From Kamptonema formosum PCC 10802 (GTDB taxonomy: Bacteria; Cyanobacteriota; Cyanobacteriia; Cyanobacteriales; Oscillatoriaceae): a stretch of 64,000 nucleotides of DNA. A program made the translations under genes and the position numbers. Positions within the stretch are counted from its first letter, which is position 1, and each line of letters starts with the position of its first letter. Below, in pieces: positions 1 to 9,009 of this stretch. Below the pieces are notes generated by a model that worked only from the letters and a program-made list of their open reading frames with translations, did no database searches and was not told the DNA's origin. The DNA lies in NCBI RefSeq assembly GCF_000332335.1, contig NZ_KB235948.1, forward strand, positions 1,038,497 to 1,102,496. The letters run 5' to 3'.

Positions 1-6
1 TATGTA

Positions 7-35
7 GGGTGGGTTAGCGCTAGCGTAACCCACCC
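7..35. repeat. Short intergenic hairpin
   Basis: Ten-base arms GGGTGGGTTA and TAACCCACCC flank a 9-base, itself nearly palindromic loop. It resembles the dispersed hairpin repeats found elsewhere in the window. It could end transcription coming from outside the window, but no T-run follows. Confidence 0.6.
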
Positions 36-144
36 CAGACCACATGAAGTAACCGGCACCACAATTAAGTGTCGCTGCGTAAATCCTGTTATGGCCTTCT
101 GGAGATTGCCCGCACCAACAACTACGCTGACAGGGTTGTCTGCT

Positions 145-1320
145 ATGAACATTGGAAAAACTGTAACTGTAATAACACGCAGCCAGAAAGTTCACCGCGT
201 GATTGCCTCCGCTGTGACAGCGCTAGTGGCAACAGCCGGCACGAGCCAGATCGCAGCTGCCGGCACCATCCGCCACGATCGCTCAGATTCGCAATACAGA
301 AATCTGGCAAATCAATATGCCAGTGTTGGCTATCTCGGAGCCAAAAACTCTGCTAGCTCTTGGAGCTGTTCGGGAACCCTCATCGGATCTGCCTATGTGC
401 TGACAGCAGCTCACTGTGTTGAAAGTCAAAACCAATTTCTCACCCAGGGCACATTTTGGGTGGGCGGTAGTAGCTACTCTGTTATAGGTGCCACAGCACG
501 CGCCAGCTGGTTTTCTACCAATCGGGATTTGCTAGCCGGCAATGACCTTGCCGTTCTGCGTCTGGCGAGCAATGTCGCGAATGTCACAGCGGCGAGCCTG
601 TTCTCGGGTGCCGGTGAGGATATGCAACAGGGGACATACGTTGGTTTCGGCGCTACAGGTACTGGCATAACCGGCTATAATATTAACACAGTCGGAACTA
701 AACGCGCTGGACAGAACATCATCGCACTTGGGAACAAACTTAGCAGTCAGGGGTATACTGACAATTTACTGATATCTGACTTTGACGATCCGCGCACAGC
801 CAAGTCTTGGGACCCTCTCAGCCAACCTCTAAACTTAGAATACCAAGTGGCACCTGGGGATAGTGGCGGGGGACTTTTCATTAACGGTTTGCTAGCCGGT
901 GTTAACTCTTTCATCAGTGGCTTATACGACGACCGAACAGATTCCAGTTACACCGATATTTCAGCCGCCACTCGCGTTTCGCGGCACACGAGTTGGATAA
1001 ATGGTGCCATGGGAGCGCTTGCAGGAAAGAACACCGCTAGCGCACCAACTGCCGGCACCTCTGGAACAAGCAGTGGCGGAAGTTCGTCTGCCTCTGGCGC
1101 ACCCACTCCATCTGAAGCCCCTCTCCCACCAGAATTTGACTATTTTGATGACTCCTATCAAGTTTCTTGGCTTTGGGATAGCGGTTTTGAGAATCCGTCC
1201 CCTCCCTCAAACGCCGAAAAAGTTCCCGAACCGGGCACAGTTTTTGGCTTGTTGAGCTTTGGGGCGCTTAGTGCCGTTACCTTGGGCAAGCGCCGGCGGA
1301 AACCCGCATATCACGGGTGA
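145..1320 (+). CDS. Secreted trypsin-like serine protease with PEP-CTERM anchor
   Basis: A chymotrypsin-fold (S1) peptidase, predicted to be exported. The 391-residue product starts with a basic and hydrophobic signal peptide ending near AAA-G at residue 40. The catalytic triad is readable: TAAHC (His90), NDLAVLRL (Asp134) and GDSGGG (Ser240). After a Ser/Gly/Pro-rich spacer the C-terminus has VPEPGT, a hydrophobic stretch and an RRRK cluster, which is a PEP-CTERM exosortase sorting signal. ATG 145 is chosen because it begins the signal peptide; an in-frame start at 91 would add 18 unlikely residues. The natural substrate cannot be inferred. The gene stands alone, followed by a repeat element. 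Confidence 0.85.
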   Translation: MNIGKTVTVITRSQKVHRVIASAVTALVATAGTSQIAAAGTIRHDRSDSQYRNLANQYASVGYLGAKNSASSWSCSGTLIGSAYVLTAAHCVESQNQFLTQGTFWVGGSSYSVIGATARASWFSTNRDLLAGNDLAVLRLASNVANVTAASLFSGAGEDMQQGTYVGFGATGTGITGYNINTVGTKRAGQNIIALGNKLSSQGYTDNLLISDFDDPRTAKSWDPLSQPLNLEYQVAPGDSGGGLFINGLLAGVNSFISGLYDDRTDSSYTDISAATRVSRHTSWINGAMGALAGKNTASAPTAGTSGTSSGGSSSASGAPTPSEAPLPPEFDYFDDSYQVSWLWDSGFENPSPPSNAEKVPEPGTVFGLLSFGALSAVTLGKRRRKPAYHG

Positions 1321-1321
1321 T

Positions 1322-1403
1322 AAGCTGTTAGGCTTTTAACCTGCTTTTCCGTTGAAAGGAGCCAGAGCCGGCAGATTGCGTTCCCAGCCTGAGGCTGGGA
1401 ACG
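1322..1403. repeat. Repeat element E, copy 1
   Basis: An ~80-bp element: a left part AAGCTGTTAGGCTTTTAA and a right palindrome CGTTCCCAGCC/GGCTGGGAACG. The same two-part element occurs at 10269-10352 and 26631-26712; the palindrome part alone recurs at about 42989-43021, 51288-51312 and 56529-56553. Confidence 0.7.
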
Positions 1404-1467
1404 AGAGAAAACCGGGTAACTTCGGCGAAACCCGGTTTCTGCCTCCTCGCAAGAAACCCCGTTTCTG
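1404..1467. repeat. Degenerate AGAAACCCGG-type hairpin repeat
   Basis: Contains GAAAACCGGG, CGAAACCCGGTTTCTG and AAGAAACCCCGTTTCTGG, diverged copies of the hairpin seen intact at 3182, 18262 and 56236. It abuts the stop codon of the TPR gene on the minus strand. Confidence 0.6.
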
Positions 1468-1475
1468 GATACCAA

Positions 1476-2153
1476 CTAACCGGCAGCCAACATTCCCGCA
1501 AAGCCCGCCGTACTCGCAGCAACCTCCACCGCTTTATTATAAGCTTTTTCAAACAGCGTCTCCGCCTCGTCATAGCGTCTTAACTTCGACATCGCCATGC
1601 CTTTCATTTCCAGAATGTAAATCGAACCCATGCCCTTCGGGAAAATTGCCAGCGACTGGTTGTAAACCCCAATCGCTTCCTCATACAGTTGCAACTCGAA
1701 CAGCAGCGCACCCTTGGCATTTAGCGCCTGGTAGCGAGAAATTGGATTAGCGCTAAACTCAATCGCTCTGTTATAAGATGCGATCGCTTCTGGGAAGCGC
1801 TGCAGCTGCCGCATCGCCTCACCTCGCTGCTGCCACGCATAACACGCATTCGGTTTCAGCTCCAAGGCTCGCTCGTAAACTGAGATCGCCTCTTCATAGC
1901 GCTTCACCGCCAGCAAGCGATTGCCCTCCTGACTGCAAATCTCAACGTCATTGAGCTCAAATGTGCCGGCTCTCTCAGCTGGCTGTTGCCGGCAATTGGC
2001 TGCGTTTTCCGGATGGTGCTGCCCGACCGCCGGCACTAGCCCTTGCTCCACCCCCAGCACCCCCTCAGAACATTGCTGACGCAGGCACTTCGAGTCGGGC
2101 ACAGCCCACACCCTATTGACGATTCCCGCCCTGGCAGCTTGCAAGCTAGACAT
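1476..2153 (-). CDS. TPR-repeat protein
   Basis: A soluble protein of 225 residues. The first ~70 residues are low in recognisable features. The rest is about four tetratricopeptide repeats, with the usual spacing of small and aromatic residues (for example the run RYEEAISVYERALELKPN and later ALNAKGALLFELQLYEEAI). TPRs mediate protein-protein contacts, so no enzymatic role is implied and no partner can be named. ATG 2153 is chosen because GGGAG lies seven bases upstream; a GTG six codons earlier is possible. It is a single gene on the minus strand. Confidence 0.65.
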   Translation of the reverse strand: MSSLQAARAGIVNRVWAVPDSKCLRQQCSEGVLGVEQGLVPAVGQHHPENAANCRQQPAERAGTFELNDVEICSQEGNRLLAVKRYEEAISVYERALELKPNACYAWQQRGEAMRQLQRFPEAIASYNRAIEFSANPISRYQALNAKGALLFELQLYEEAIGVYNQSLAIFPKGMGSIYILEMKGMAMSKLRRYDEAETLFEKAYNKAVEVAASTAGFAGMLAAG

Positions 2154-2853
2154 ATGGGTTCTCCCGAACACGAGCGTTATTGATAACTTCCCCTTAACCT
2201 ACAGGGATTTCTGTTTTCTCAGCCAATACTCTACACCCTGGCTTTGCAATTTAATAGTAATTAGTCTAACAATTCCGGTGAAAAATTCTCCCTCAAAAAG
2301 TTAAATTTTAATTAAGGCTGCAACTGGTATATATAACTACCATTCCCCTGCGGGACACCCCTGGCGCTGGCCATCCGAAACTCTTAAAAGAATCTTATAA
2401 AAAACGCAGTTTAACAAATTGTGTGTACTGTTTGCGGCGAACATTTGAGCCGGTTGCGCCGCCTTTGATGTTGGGCTTGGCGCTCGCTTAGCTCAGCTCC
2501 TTGAACTGGAACCAGCAAGATTAACTGAGATGCTCTAACATTTTTACAAGACCTTCCCTGTTTGGCGAAGGCTCCACCCCACTCTGACTCGGGTGAGCTG
2601 CAATTCTGCTGTGCCAGACGCTTTGTGCGTCAAGTTTCACCCCCCAACCCCCCGCTTCCCGGACGGGCACAAGTCCACCCCCTACTGTCCGGGAGTGTCA
2701 AGGAGGCGCAGGGGGGAGTCAGGCGAATCCACCCTGAGCCAAAAGCGCCGGCAGATTGTAAAGTAATATTGCAAACCTTTTCTAAATATGAAGGAAATTT
2801 TCTACAACTGAGTCAGAGCCTCTTGTAAAACCAATATTGCGAGGAATCACAAC
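2154..2853. other. Intergenic region, no gene recognised
   Basis: About 700 bases between divergent genes. Short open frames here have no recognisable protein features. The last 100 bases are AT-rich and should hold the promoter of the gene at 2854, whose ribosome site GAGGAA lies at about 2839. Confidence 0.5.
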
Positions 2854-3162
2854 ATGGATAAACTCTCAAAGTATCGTTTAGTCTGCACCCTGACCTTTGG
2901 TGATATCTACGGTCAGATCATCGTTTGGCTAATCGTCATCTTCCTGAGTCTAGCCTCAGCACTCGCCCTGTGGAGCAGCGCTCGCCAAATCTACGCCTTG
3001 GCCACGGTTGGCCTGATCCTCGTCCTGTCTCTGCCCTTCCTGCTGTTTGCCTTCGTCACCACCCTGCTCAACCACATCGAGTTCCTTCCCATAGAGATAG
3101 CAGACAAACCCTCGCCAGCCGGCAGCGCCCCCAGCCAGAAACCCATCCAAGCCACCAGCTGA
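2854..3162 (+). CDS. Small conserved cyanobacterial membrane protein
   Basis: A 102-residue protein with two strongly hydrophobic segments (about residues 20-42 and 47-70) and a short Pro/Ser-rich tail, probably cytoplasmic. The start ATG is preceded by GAGGAA at a good distance. I recognise the general form (starting MDKLSKYRLV) as typical of small conserved cyanobacterial membrane proteins but know no function. It lies just upstream of sdhA, separated by a hairpin repeat. Co-transcription is possible, but a functional link with succinate dehydrogenase is not shown. Confidence 0.65.
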   Translation: MDKLSKYRLVCTLTFGDIYGQIIVWLIVIFLSLASALALWSSARQIYALATVGLILVLSLPFLLFAFVTTLLNHIEFLPIEIADKPSPAGSAPSQKPIQATS

Positions 3163-3181
3163 AGCTTCTGAGAATCTCGCC

Positions 3182-3212
3182 AGAAACCCGGTTTCTTCAA
3201 GAAACCGGGTTT
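3182..3212. repeat. AGAAACCCGG hairpin repeat
   Basis: Near-perfect hairpin: AGAAACCCGGTTTCTT, then CAA, then GAAACCGGGTTT. One of about ten copies in the window (see 18262, 20740, 21235, 39530, 46104 and 56236). Confidence 0.8.
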
Positions 3213-3311
3213 GTTAACCGCGTCATTCTAAAAACTTCCCTGCCGTTTGGTGGGGAATTTTTGTTGTGCGGCACCATAGTGATGGTAGGAATTCTGAATA
3301 AAAGCCTGAGC

Positions 3312-5039
3312 ATGCTAGAACACGACGTCATCATCGTAGGCGGTGGACTTGCCGGCTGTCGCGCCGCAGTAGAGATTGCCCGCAGTAACCCCAACTTGAG
3401 CGTAGCCACAGTCGCTAAAACCCACCCGATTCGCTCCCACTCCGTCGCCGCCCAGGGAGGAATCGCCGCTACCCTCAAAAATGTCGATTCAGCTGACACC
3501 TGGGAAGCCCACGCCTTCGACACCGTAAAAGGTTCCGACTACCTCGCCGATCAAGACGCCGTAGCAATCCTCACCCGCGAAGCCCCAGACGTGGTGATTG
3601 ACCTGGAACACATGGGCGTGCTGTTCTCCCGCTTGCCCGACGGGCGCATCGCCCAGCGCGCCTTTGGCGGACACAGCCACAACCGCGCCTGCTACGCCGC
3701 CGACAAAACCGGTCACGCCATCCTCCACGAACTCGTTAGCAACCTGCGCCGGTATGGGGTTCGCATCTACGACGAGTGGTATGTGATGCAGCTGATACTC
3801 GAAGAAGGCCAAGCCAAGGGCGTGGTCATGTACCGCATCCAGGATGGCGCGATTGAAGTCGTCCGCGCTAAGGCGGTTATGTTTGCCACCGGCGGCTACG
3901 GTCGGGTTTACAACACCACCTCCAATGACTACGCCTCCACCGGCGACGGTTTGGCCATGTCTGCCCTGGCCGGCGTCCCCCTGGAAGATATGGAGTTTGT
4001 CCAATTCCACCCCACCGGCTTGTATCCCGTGGGCGTCCTGATTTCTGAGGCGGTGCGGGGGGAGGGTGCCTACTTAATTAACAGCGAGGGCGAGCGGTTT
4101 ATGGCCAACTACGCCCCCAGCCGCATGGAACTCGCACCCCGCGACATCACCTCCCGCGCCATCAGCCGCGAAATTCGCGCCGGACGCGGCATTCATCCCG
4201 ATGGCAGCGCCGGCGGGCCATTTGTCTTTCTCGACCTGCGCCACATGGGGCGCGAGAAAATTATCAGCCGGATTCCTTTCTGCTGGGAGGAAGCCCACCG
4301 GCTCCTCGGTATCGACGCCGTGCACCAGCCCATGCCGGTGCGCCCCACAGTCCACTATTCTATGGGCGGCATCCCGGTGAGTGTCGATGGCCAGGTGCGC
4401 AGTGGTCCGGACGGGCTGGTTGAGGGGTTCTTTGCTGCCGGTGAAGCCGCTTGCGTCTCCGTCCACGGTGCCAACCGGCTGGGCAGCAATTCCCTGCTGG
4501 AGTGCGTGGTCTACGGGCGTCGCACCGGCGCGGCAATAGCACAATATGTGCAAAACCGCAAGCTGCCAGAGGTGAATGAGCAGCGCTACCTGACCGCCGC
4601 CATCCAGCAAATTGAAGCGCTTTTCAACACGGGGGGCAAATACCGGATTGGCCAAGTGCGTCAGGCGTTCCAAGACTGCATGACTGCGCACTGCGGTGTG
4701 TTTCGCAGCGAGGACGTTATGCGCGAGGGGCTGAACCAGCTGGAGGTGCTGCAGCAGCAGTACCAGCAGATATACTTGGATGACAAGGGGAGCAGCTGGA
4801 ACACGGAAATTATAGAAGCGCTGGAATTGCGCAGTTTGATGATTGTTGGCCAGCTGATTTTGACCTCGGCGCTCAACCGGCAAGAAAGTCGGGGTGCCCA
4901 TTACCGCGAGGACTGTCCGGATCGCGATGACGCCAATTTCCTCAAGCACACCTTTGCGTACTACTCGCCGGCGGGGATTGACTTGCAGTACAAGCCGGTG
5001 ACTGTTACCATGTTCCAGCCCCAAGAGCGGAAGTATTAA
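3312..5039 (+). CDS. sdhA: Succinate dehydrogenase/fumarate reductase flavoprotein subunit
   Basis: The FAD subunit that oxidises succinate to fumarate, feeding electrons to the iron-sulfur subunit and the thylakoid plastoquinone pool. The 575-residue protein begins with the dinucleotide-binding motif HDVIIVGGGLAG. It has the FAD-attachment region SHSVAAQGGIAA (His43), and the active-site stretches QFHPTG, HYSMGG and ANRLGSNSLLE, followed by the C-terminal capping helices. ATG 3312 places the GxGxxG motif at the usual distance; ATG 3282 is in frame but adds non-conserved residues. No sdhB or membrane anchor gene is adjacent, which is common in cyanobacteria, where the subunits are scattered. 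Confidence 0.93.
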   Translation: MLEHDVIIVGGGLAGCRAAVEIARSNPNLSVATVAKTHPIRSHSVAAQGGIAATLKNVDSADTWEAHAFDTVKGSDYLADQDAVAILTREAPDVVIDLEHMGVLFSRLPDGRIAQRAFGGHSHNRACYAADKTGHAILHELVSNLRRYGVRIYDEWYVMQLILEEGQAKGVVMYRIQDGAIEVVRAKAVMFATGGYGRVYNTTSNDYASTGDGLAMSALAGVPLEDMEFVQFHPTGLYPVGVLISEAVRGEGAYLINSEGERFMANYAPSRMELAPRDITSRAISREIRAGRGIHPDGSAGGPFVFLDLRHMGREKIISRIPFCWEEAHRLLGIDAVHQPMPVRPTVHYSMGGIPVSVDGQVRSGPDGLVEGFFAAGEAACVSVHGANRLGSNSLLECVVYGRRTGAAIAQYVQNRKLPEVNEQRYLTAAIQQIEALFNTGGKYRIGQVRQAFQDCMTAHCGVFRSEDVMREGLNQLEVLQQQYQQIYLDDKGSSWNTEIIEALELRSLMIVGQLILTSALNRQESRGAHYREDCPDRDDANFLKHTFAYYSPAGIDLQYKPVTVTMFQPQERKY

Positions 5040-5120
5040 GCCGGTGGGCACTGCGGCGGGAGTGGGGCATTGGGCGTTCGGGCATTGGGCATTGCTGATT
5101 TCTCGCCAAGCCTAAATCTT

Positions 5121-5166
5121 CGCCATACCCCATGCCCCATGCGCTATGCCCCATGCCCCATACCCC
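5121..5166. repeat. GCCCCAT heptamer repeat block
   Basis: Irregular tandem copies of CATGCCC/GCCCCAT. Similar blocks lie at 5512-5554, 6598-6623, 37113-37180 and 62511-62565. Confidence 0.75.
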
Positions 5167-5184
5167 CTACGCCGCCACTCGCTC

Positions 5185-5272
5185 AAATTCAGAGATATCC
5201 GAAAGAAAGGTTTTTACAAATTCCCGAGTTTAGACCGGTTTTGTATATATGCTTTCTTCCGGAAGGCAGAAA
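5185..5272. repeat. ~85-bp palindromic element C, copy 1
   Basis: Left arm TATCCGAAAGAAAGG followed by TTTTTACAAA, a central ~20 bases, then TTTTGTATATATGC and right arm TTTCTTCCGGAA. The two halves are imperfect inverted repeats. Further copies are at 5376, 30522, 56302 (partial, inverted) and 59506 (inverted). Confidence 0.8.
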
Positions 5273-5375
5273 ATTATGCCCTTGGCGGCCAAAATCTCCC
5301 CCAGAACCGGCTGAAATTTGGCCATTTCCCCTAGAAATATGGCCCATACTGGGTCGGCGGAAGGCGCAAACCCCT

Positions 5376-5465
5376 CAAATTTAGGGATATCCGGAAGAAA
5401 GGTTTTTACAAATCCCCGATTTTAGACCCGTTTTGTATATATGCTTTCTTCCGGAAATCAGAAAT
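5376..5465. repeat. ~85-bp palindromic element C, copy 2
   Basis: Direct repeat of the element at 5185, about 190 bases away, with left arm ATCCGGAAGAAAGG and right arm TTTCTTCCGGAA. In this copy the arm ends match better than in copy 1. Confidence 0.8.
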
Positions 5466-5511
5466 GTGTATTTCGCACAAAAGATCCAAGGGCAGTTGGG
5501 TGAGAGCATCC

Positions 5512-5554
5512 CAATGCCCCATGCCCCATGCCCCATGCCCCATGCCCCATGCCC
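5512..5554. repeat. GCCCCAT heptamer tandem repeat
   Basis: About six uninterrupted 7-base units. The unit length is not a multiple of three and no gene crosses it. Confidence 0.85.
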
Positions 5555-5621
5555 CCGCCCAGAAAAAATTTTTCCCCTCGGGTATTGCATCTTGCCAGAG
5601 GGAGATGTAGTATTACCTATA

Positions 5622-5777
5622 TGCGAAAGGGAGTAGCTGCTAGCGAACCATCCAGCTAGCCCATCTGAATCAACATACTGGCGATAAGCCTGGTTCAGGT
5701 GACAAGTTTTTGATCCCTCAGGCCGGTGAGTCCGGGCTGAGTGAAAAGTTGAAAAACTTGGGAGCGAGACTTTCACT
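5622..5777 (+). promoter_or_regulatory. yybP-ykoY-family Mn2+ riboswitch
   Basis: The aptamer landmarks of this family are present in order. GAAAGGGAGTAGC at 5625-5637 contains the 5' arm of P1 and the L1 core. ATCAACATACTGGCG, starting near 5669, is the family's conserved internal strand. AGCGAGACTTTC at 5763-5774 holds the L3 core and the 3' arm of P1, with GAAAG pairing to CTTTC. Between them is a long arm, CAAGTTTTT with AAAAACTTG, capped by a GC-rich hairpin. The family senses Mn2+ and is typical upstream of GDT1/UPF0016 exporters, which is exactly the gene that follows at 5867. Sequence match by eye only. Confidence 0.85.
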
Positions 5778-5792
5778 GAGTTCACATCTGAT

Positions 5793-5831
5793 GTGAGCTT
5801 GGTGAAGTCTTGTGACTGAAATCAAGCTCAC
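5793..5831 (+). promoter_or_regulatory. Hairpin downstream of the riboswitch (candidate expression platform)
   Basis: Nine-base arms GTGAGCTTG (5793-5801) and CAAGCTCAC (5823-5831) lie between the aptamer and the ribosome site of the exporter gene. No T-run follows, so control of translation or a competing fold is more likely than a simple terminator. Inference from position. Confidence 0.5.
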
Positions 5832-5866
5832 TCAGAGGAGTAGATTGTTCTGAGGAGTTTGAGAAA

Positions 5867-6532
5867 GTGTTAACAGCTTTTACTGCCGGTTTATTGCTGA
5901 TTACGGTTTCGGAATTAGGCGATAAAACCTTTTTTATAGCCGCTATATTAGCCATGCGCCACCCCCGGCGTCTGGTGTTTGCCGGCGCAATAGCAGCGTT
6001 AGCAGCGATGACGGTACTGTCGGTTATAATTGGACAAACCGCCGCGTCCCTACTGCCCAAGGTGTATATTCATTACGCTGCAGTGGCTTTATTTTTCGCC
6101 TTTGGGGTAAAGCTGCTGTATGAAGCGAGTCAAATGCCGGCTAAAGCGGACGTTTGCGAGGAAGCGGAAGAAGCTGCAGCTGCGGTTAAGGAAGCTGAGT
6201 TGAAGATGCCGCCGGCGGGTGGGAAGGCAACCGGAGCCGCTATATCTTTGCAGTCCCCTCAGATAGCAATTTTACTGCAATCGTTTCTCCTGACATTTCT
6301 TGCGGAGTGGGGCGATCGCACTCAATTTGCTACAATTAACCTAGCTGCAGCGAATAACCCTCTGGGAGTAACTGTCGGTGCGGTTCTCGGACACAGCATC
6401 TGTGCCGCAATTGCAGTCGTGGCGGGACGATCGATCTGCGGTCGGATTTCAGAGCGCACAGTCACCGGCATCGGCGGCTGTCTGTTCCTAATTTTTGGTG
6501 CAGTCGCCTTGTTGGAAGGTGTTGGGGGTTAG
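5867..6532 (+). CDS. GDT1/UPF0016 (TMEM165) family Mn2+ exporter
   Basis: An inner-membrane cation transporter. Cyanobacterial members move Mn2+ out of the cytoplasm and protect against excess manganese. The 221-residue protein has the duplicated family signature: ELGDKT at residues 16-21 and EWGDRT at 147-152, each in the first helix of a three-helix repeat. A Glu/Ala-rich cytoplasmic linker (about residues 92-125) joins the halves. The start is GTG 5867, with AGGAG nine bases upstream. The Mn2+ riboswitch directly upstream supports manganese as substrate and implies induction at high Mn2+. The exact cation (Mn2+ versus Ca2+/H+) is not provable from sequence alone. Confidence 0.9.
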   Translation: MLTAFTAGLLLITVSELGDKTFFIAAILAMRHPRRLVFAGAIAALAAMTVLSVIIGQTAASLLPKVYIHYAAVALFFAFGVKLLYEASQMPAKADVCEEAEEAAAAVKEAELKMPPAGGKATGAAISLQSPQIAILLQSFLLTFLAEWGDRTQFATINLAAANNPLGVTVGAVLGHSICAAIAVVAGRSICGRISERTVTGIGGCLFLIFGAVALLEGVGG

Positions 6533-6597
6533 GGTTTTGGGGTTTGGGGTTAGGGGTTAGGTTTCAGGTCGCACTCCAACCCATGCGATGATGCCCA

Positions 6598-6623
6598 ATG
6601 CCCCATGCCCCATGCCCCATGCC
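6598..6623. repeat. GCCCCAT heptamer repeat
   Basis: Between three and four units located just beyond the 3' end of the TPR gene on the minus strand. It follows a G/T-rich stretch of TTGGGGTTAGGGG-like sequence at 6530-6560. Confidence 0.75.
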
Positions 6624-6627
6624 GTGA

Positions 6628-7581
6628 CTAATTACTGGGTGGGCTGTCACTGCCAGTTCGGGCTGCCGGTGCCGGTGCCGGTGCCGGCTTCGGTGAGGCC
6701 AGCTGCTGGATTTTATCTTTGTAAGTGGCGGGAGCCAGGGTAACAGCCTTTGAGAAGAGTGACTTGGCATCACCCTCTTTTCCCTGGGTTTTCAGCACCA
6801 GCGCCTTACCCAGCACGGGGCGGAAATCATCGGGCTTGGTTTTAATCAGTTCATCGTAGATGGCGTTCGCTTCGTCAAAGCGTTTCTGCTGGGCGTAGAC
6901 ATCTCCCAGCAGCAGCTGCACGGAGGGGACATCCACACTGCCCGGCTGAACCTGATTAGCGCCAGCTGCCGTTTTGAGAGTGTCTTGCAGCAGCCCAATA
7001 GCGGCTTCAGGGCGGTTTTCCCCCAGAAGCAGGTTCACCAGCCCTTGCAAAGCTTCCAGACTTCCGGGTTTAGAGGTGAGAATGGCCCGATAGATTTGAG
7101 CGGCTCCCTCGACATCGCCCAGGTACTGCTTGGCTTGGGCGAGCAAGACACCGTAACGGGGCTCGTCGGGATTGAGCTTGGCCAGTTTTTCCAGGGGCGG
7201 TATGGTCCCCTTGATGTCGCGCAGTTCCAGGCGAGTCCGCAGCAGCCCCTGAAGCGCCGTTTGGTTGTCCGGCTCCCGCTGCAAAACCAGTTCATAGCCC
7301 CGCGCCTGACCTTCCAGATCGGTTTGCTTGGGTGCGGGCGGGCTGCTGGGTGCCGGTGCCGGTGCCGGCTGGGCCGGTGCGGGCGCGGTCTCGCTGCGCA
7401 CTTGATTGTTCTTGAAAATATTGCTTAAGAGGGGAAAGAGGGAAAATCCCACAAAGGCGATCAGTGCAAGCACCATCACCACTTGAATTATCCAGCGACC
7501 GGGCTTTTGGGACACACAACTGCTTTGAACTCTATTAACATTATCGATCGGTTTGGAACCGTGGAGCGCCCGGTAGCTCAC
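6628..7581 (-). CDS. Membrane-anchored TPR protein
   Basis: One transmembrane helix (IIQVVMVLALIAFVGF) lies near the N-terminus, followed by a Pro/Ala linker (APAPAQPAPAPAP) and about five TPR units, then a second Pro/Ala tail. It is probably an assembly or scaffolding factor at the membrane; no specific complex can be named. The long frame starts at GTG 7581. A GTG at 7515 would give MSQKPGRWII..., placing the membrane helix close to the N-terminus as is usual in such cyanobacterial proteins, and I consider it equally likely. Neither has a clear ribosome site. Confidence 0.7.
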   Translation of the reverse strand: MSYRALHGSKPIDNVNRVQSSCVSQKPGRWIIQVVMVLALIAFVGFSLFPLLSNIFKNNQVRSETAPAPAQPAPAPAPSSPPAPKQTDLEGQARGYELVLQREPDNQTALQGLLRTRLELRDIKGTIPPLEKLAKLNPDEPRYGVLLAQAKQYLGDVEGAAQIYRAILTSKPGSLEALQGLVNLLLGENRPEAAIGLLQDTLKTAAGANQVQPGSVDVPSVQLLLGDVYAQQKRFDEANAIYDELIKTKPDDFRPVLGKALVLKTQGKEGDAKSLFSKAVTLAPATYKDKIQQLASPKPAPAPAPAARTGSDSPPSN

Positions 7582-7874
7582 TTTAGATCGTTTGGTTGAG
7601 TCAAAATTTTCGCGCTACTGTGAGGGGAGTGTGTCAGGCTAGTTGATGGAGAAATCTTGCTGATCGTCTCCTAGCCTTGTTGCATTCAGTAAAATAAGCT
7701 GACTGATGCCATCTACTCCCTGCCTGAAAACAGGAGTCTGCCGCCGGCACGTTTTTTGATGGTGCTGCTAGTCGCTCATCGCTCAAAGCTGTCAGCGTGC
7801 GGGCATCTCAAACCAGACAAGGTACAGAACCCGACTGATCGGAGCGGAAGAAGTCTCCGGCGCAAGGACGTTTT

Positions 7875-8915
7875 ATGAGTATCTCTCCTGAGCAGTTACC
7901 CCAACCACCTGATTCAACCGCATCTGACTCTGGCCAGCCTAACGATGTGCCGGCTGTCAACCCACCGGCTGCTCCATCACCAGCCACTCCCTCCGTCAGC
8001 GGGGATGCCGAAAGCACTGGCAGTTCAGCTGAAGCCAGCAGTGCCCCCAGTGGTGAGAGTCCCTCTCCCCCACCGGCAGCACCCCGACTGGAACCGATCC
8101 CACCGCCCTCTGAGCCAATGCAGTACCGGGCTATTGGCTTGGTGCGGGGCCGCTACATGCCCTCGGCCAATCAATTCACTCAGGGCATCCTGCTGAGCTC
8201 AGACGGTACGGTAATTGATGCCGTGCTGCTGGGCCGGATCATGAGTTTGGTGAAGAACCACCTGAGTTTGGAGCAGGAACACCTGTGGGTGGTCTATCCC
8301 CGCACCCGCCAGAAAGACGGCAACTTGCACACCCAAATTGTCGGGGTGTGGGAGCCGGAAACTCTCTCGCCCGACGAGGCGGAGGGCGCGGCGGATCTTT
8401 CCGCCCCGATTGACGATGGCTATTTTTCCATTCGCGGCGAGGTGGTTTACCAGTCCCAAGAGCAGGAATATATCGTCGTCAAGATTCGCCAGGCTCCCCG
8501 CAAGCCGACCGATACGCCTAAGTTCTTCAAGTTGAAGCTCAAGGGAACTTTACCGGGCAAAGCGGTGGGGAACTTCTGGGACATGCAGGTGCAGCGCCAA
8601 GCTGAGAACCTGGTGATTCAGCAGTCGGCAGATATTGGCCCCGTTCCCGGCAGCAAGCCGAAGCGGAAGCCGGGCAAGCCCCGCAAAGGCGGGCGTCCGC
8701 CCAGTGGTGGGAAAGGGCCTCGCGGTGCCAAGCCCTACCCGCGCAAAGGCCCGCCTGCCGCACCTGGGGCTCCTGGGGAAGCTGGGGCTCCTGCGGCTCC
8801 TGCCGGACCGCCAGCTCCACCCAAACGCAAGGAACCGATCGCCAAGCCGGTGATCAAGCGCCGTCCCCCGAATCCCGAATCTGAAGAAGGAGGAAAGGGC
8901 AAGGGGGAAGGATGA
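7875..8915 (+). CDS. Conserved cyanobacterial protein with basic Gly/Pro tail, function unknown
   Basis: Three parts are visible in 346 residues. Residues 1-80 are a Pro/Ser/Ala-rich, low-complexity segment. Residues ~82-240 form a compact conserved domain beginning MQYRAIGLVRGRY and containing YFSIRGEVVYQSQEQEYIV, which looks beta-rich. Residues ~245-346 are a very basic Lys/Gly/Pro/Arg tail that could bind nucleic acid. The central domain is familiar from many cyanobacteria but I know no function for it. The start has AAGGA upstream. A strong hairpin terminator follows. Confidence 0.75.
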   Translation: MSISPEQLPQPPDSTASDSGQPNDVPAVNPPAAPSPATPSVSGDAESTGSSAEASSAPSGESPSPPPAAPRLEPIPPPSEPMQYRAIGLVRGRYMPSANQFTQGILLSSDGTVIDAVLLGRIMSLVKNHLSLEQEHLWVVYPRTRQKDGNLHTQIVGVWEPETLSPDEAEGAADLSAPIDDGYFSIRGEVVYQSQEQEYIVVKIRQAPRKPTDTPKFFKLKLKGTLPGKAVGNFWDMQVQRQAENLVIQQSADIGPVPGSKPKRKPGKPRKGGRPPSGGKGPRGAKPYPRKGPPAAPGAPGEAGAPAAPAGPPAPPKRKEPIAKPVIKRRPPNPESEEGGKGKGEG

Positions 8916-8967
8916 GCGCTGCTGCCGGTGAGTTCCCTGCCGGCATTCAGCAGATATTACACCTGTT

Positions 8968-8993
8968 CCCCCCGCCGGCTGACCGGCGGGGGG
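8968..8993. terminator. GC-rich hairpin between convergent genes
   Basis: Eleven-base arms CCCCCCGCCGG (8968-8978) and CCGGCGGGGGG (8983-8993) with a 4-base loop. It lies between two convergent genes (stops at 8915 and 9010), so it probably serves both directions. There is no long T-run on either side. Confidence 0.65.
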
Positions 8994-9009
8994 ACACTTG
9001 ACAATTCTG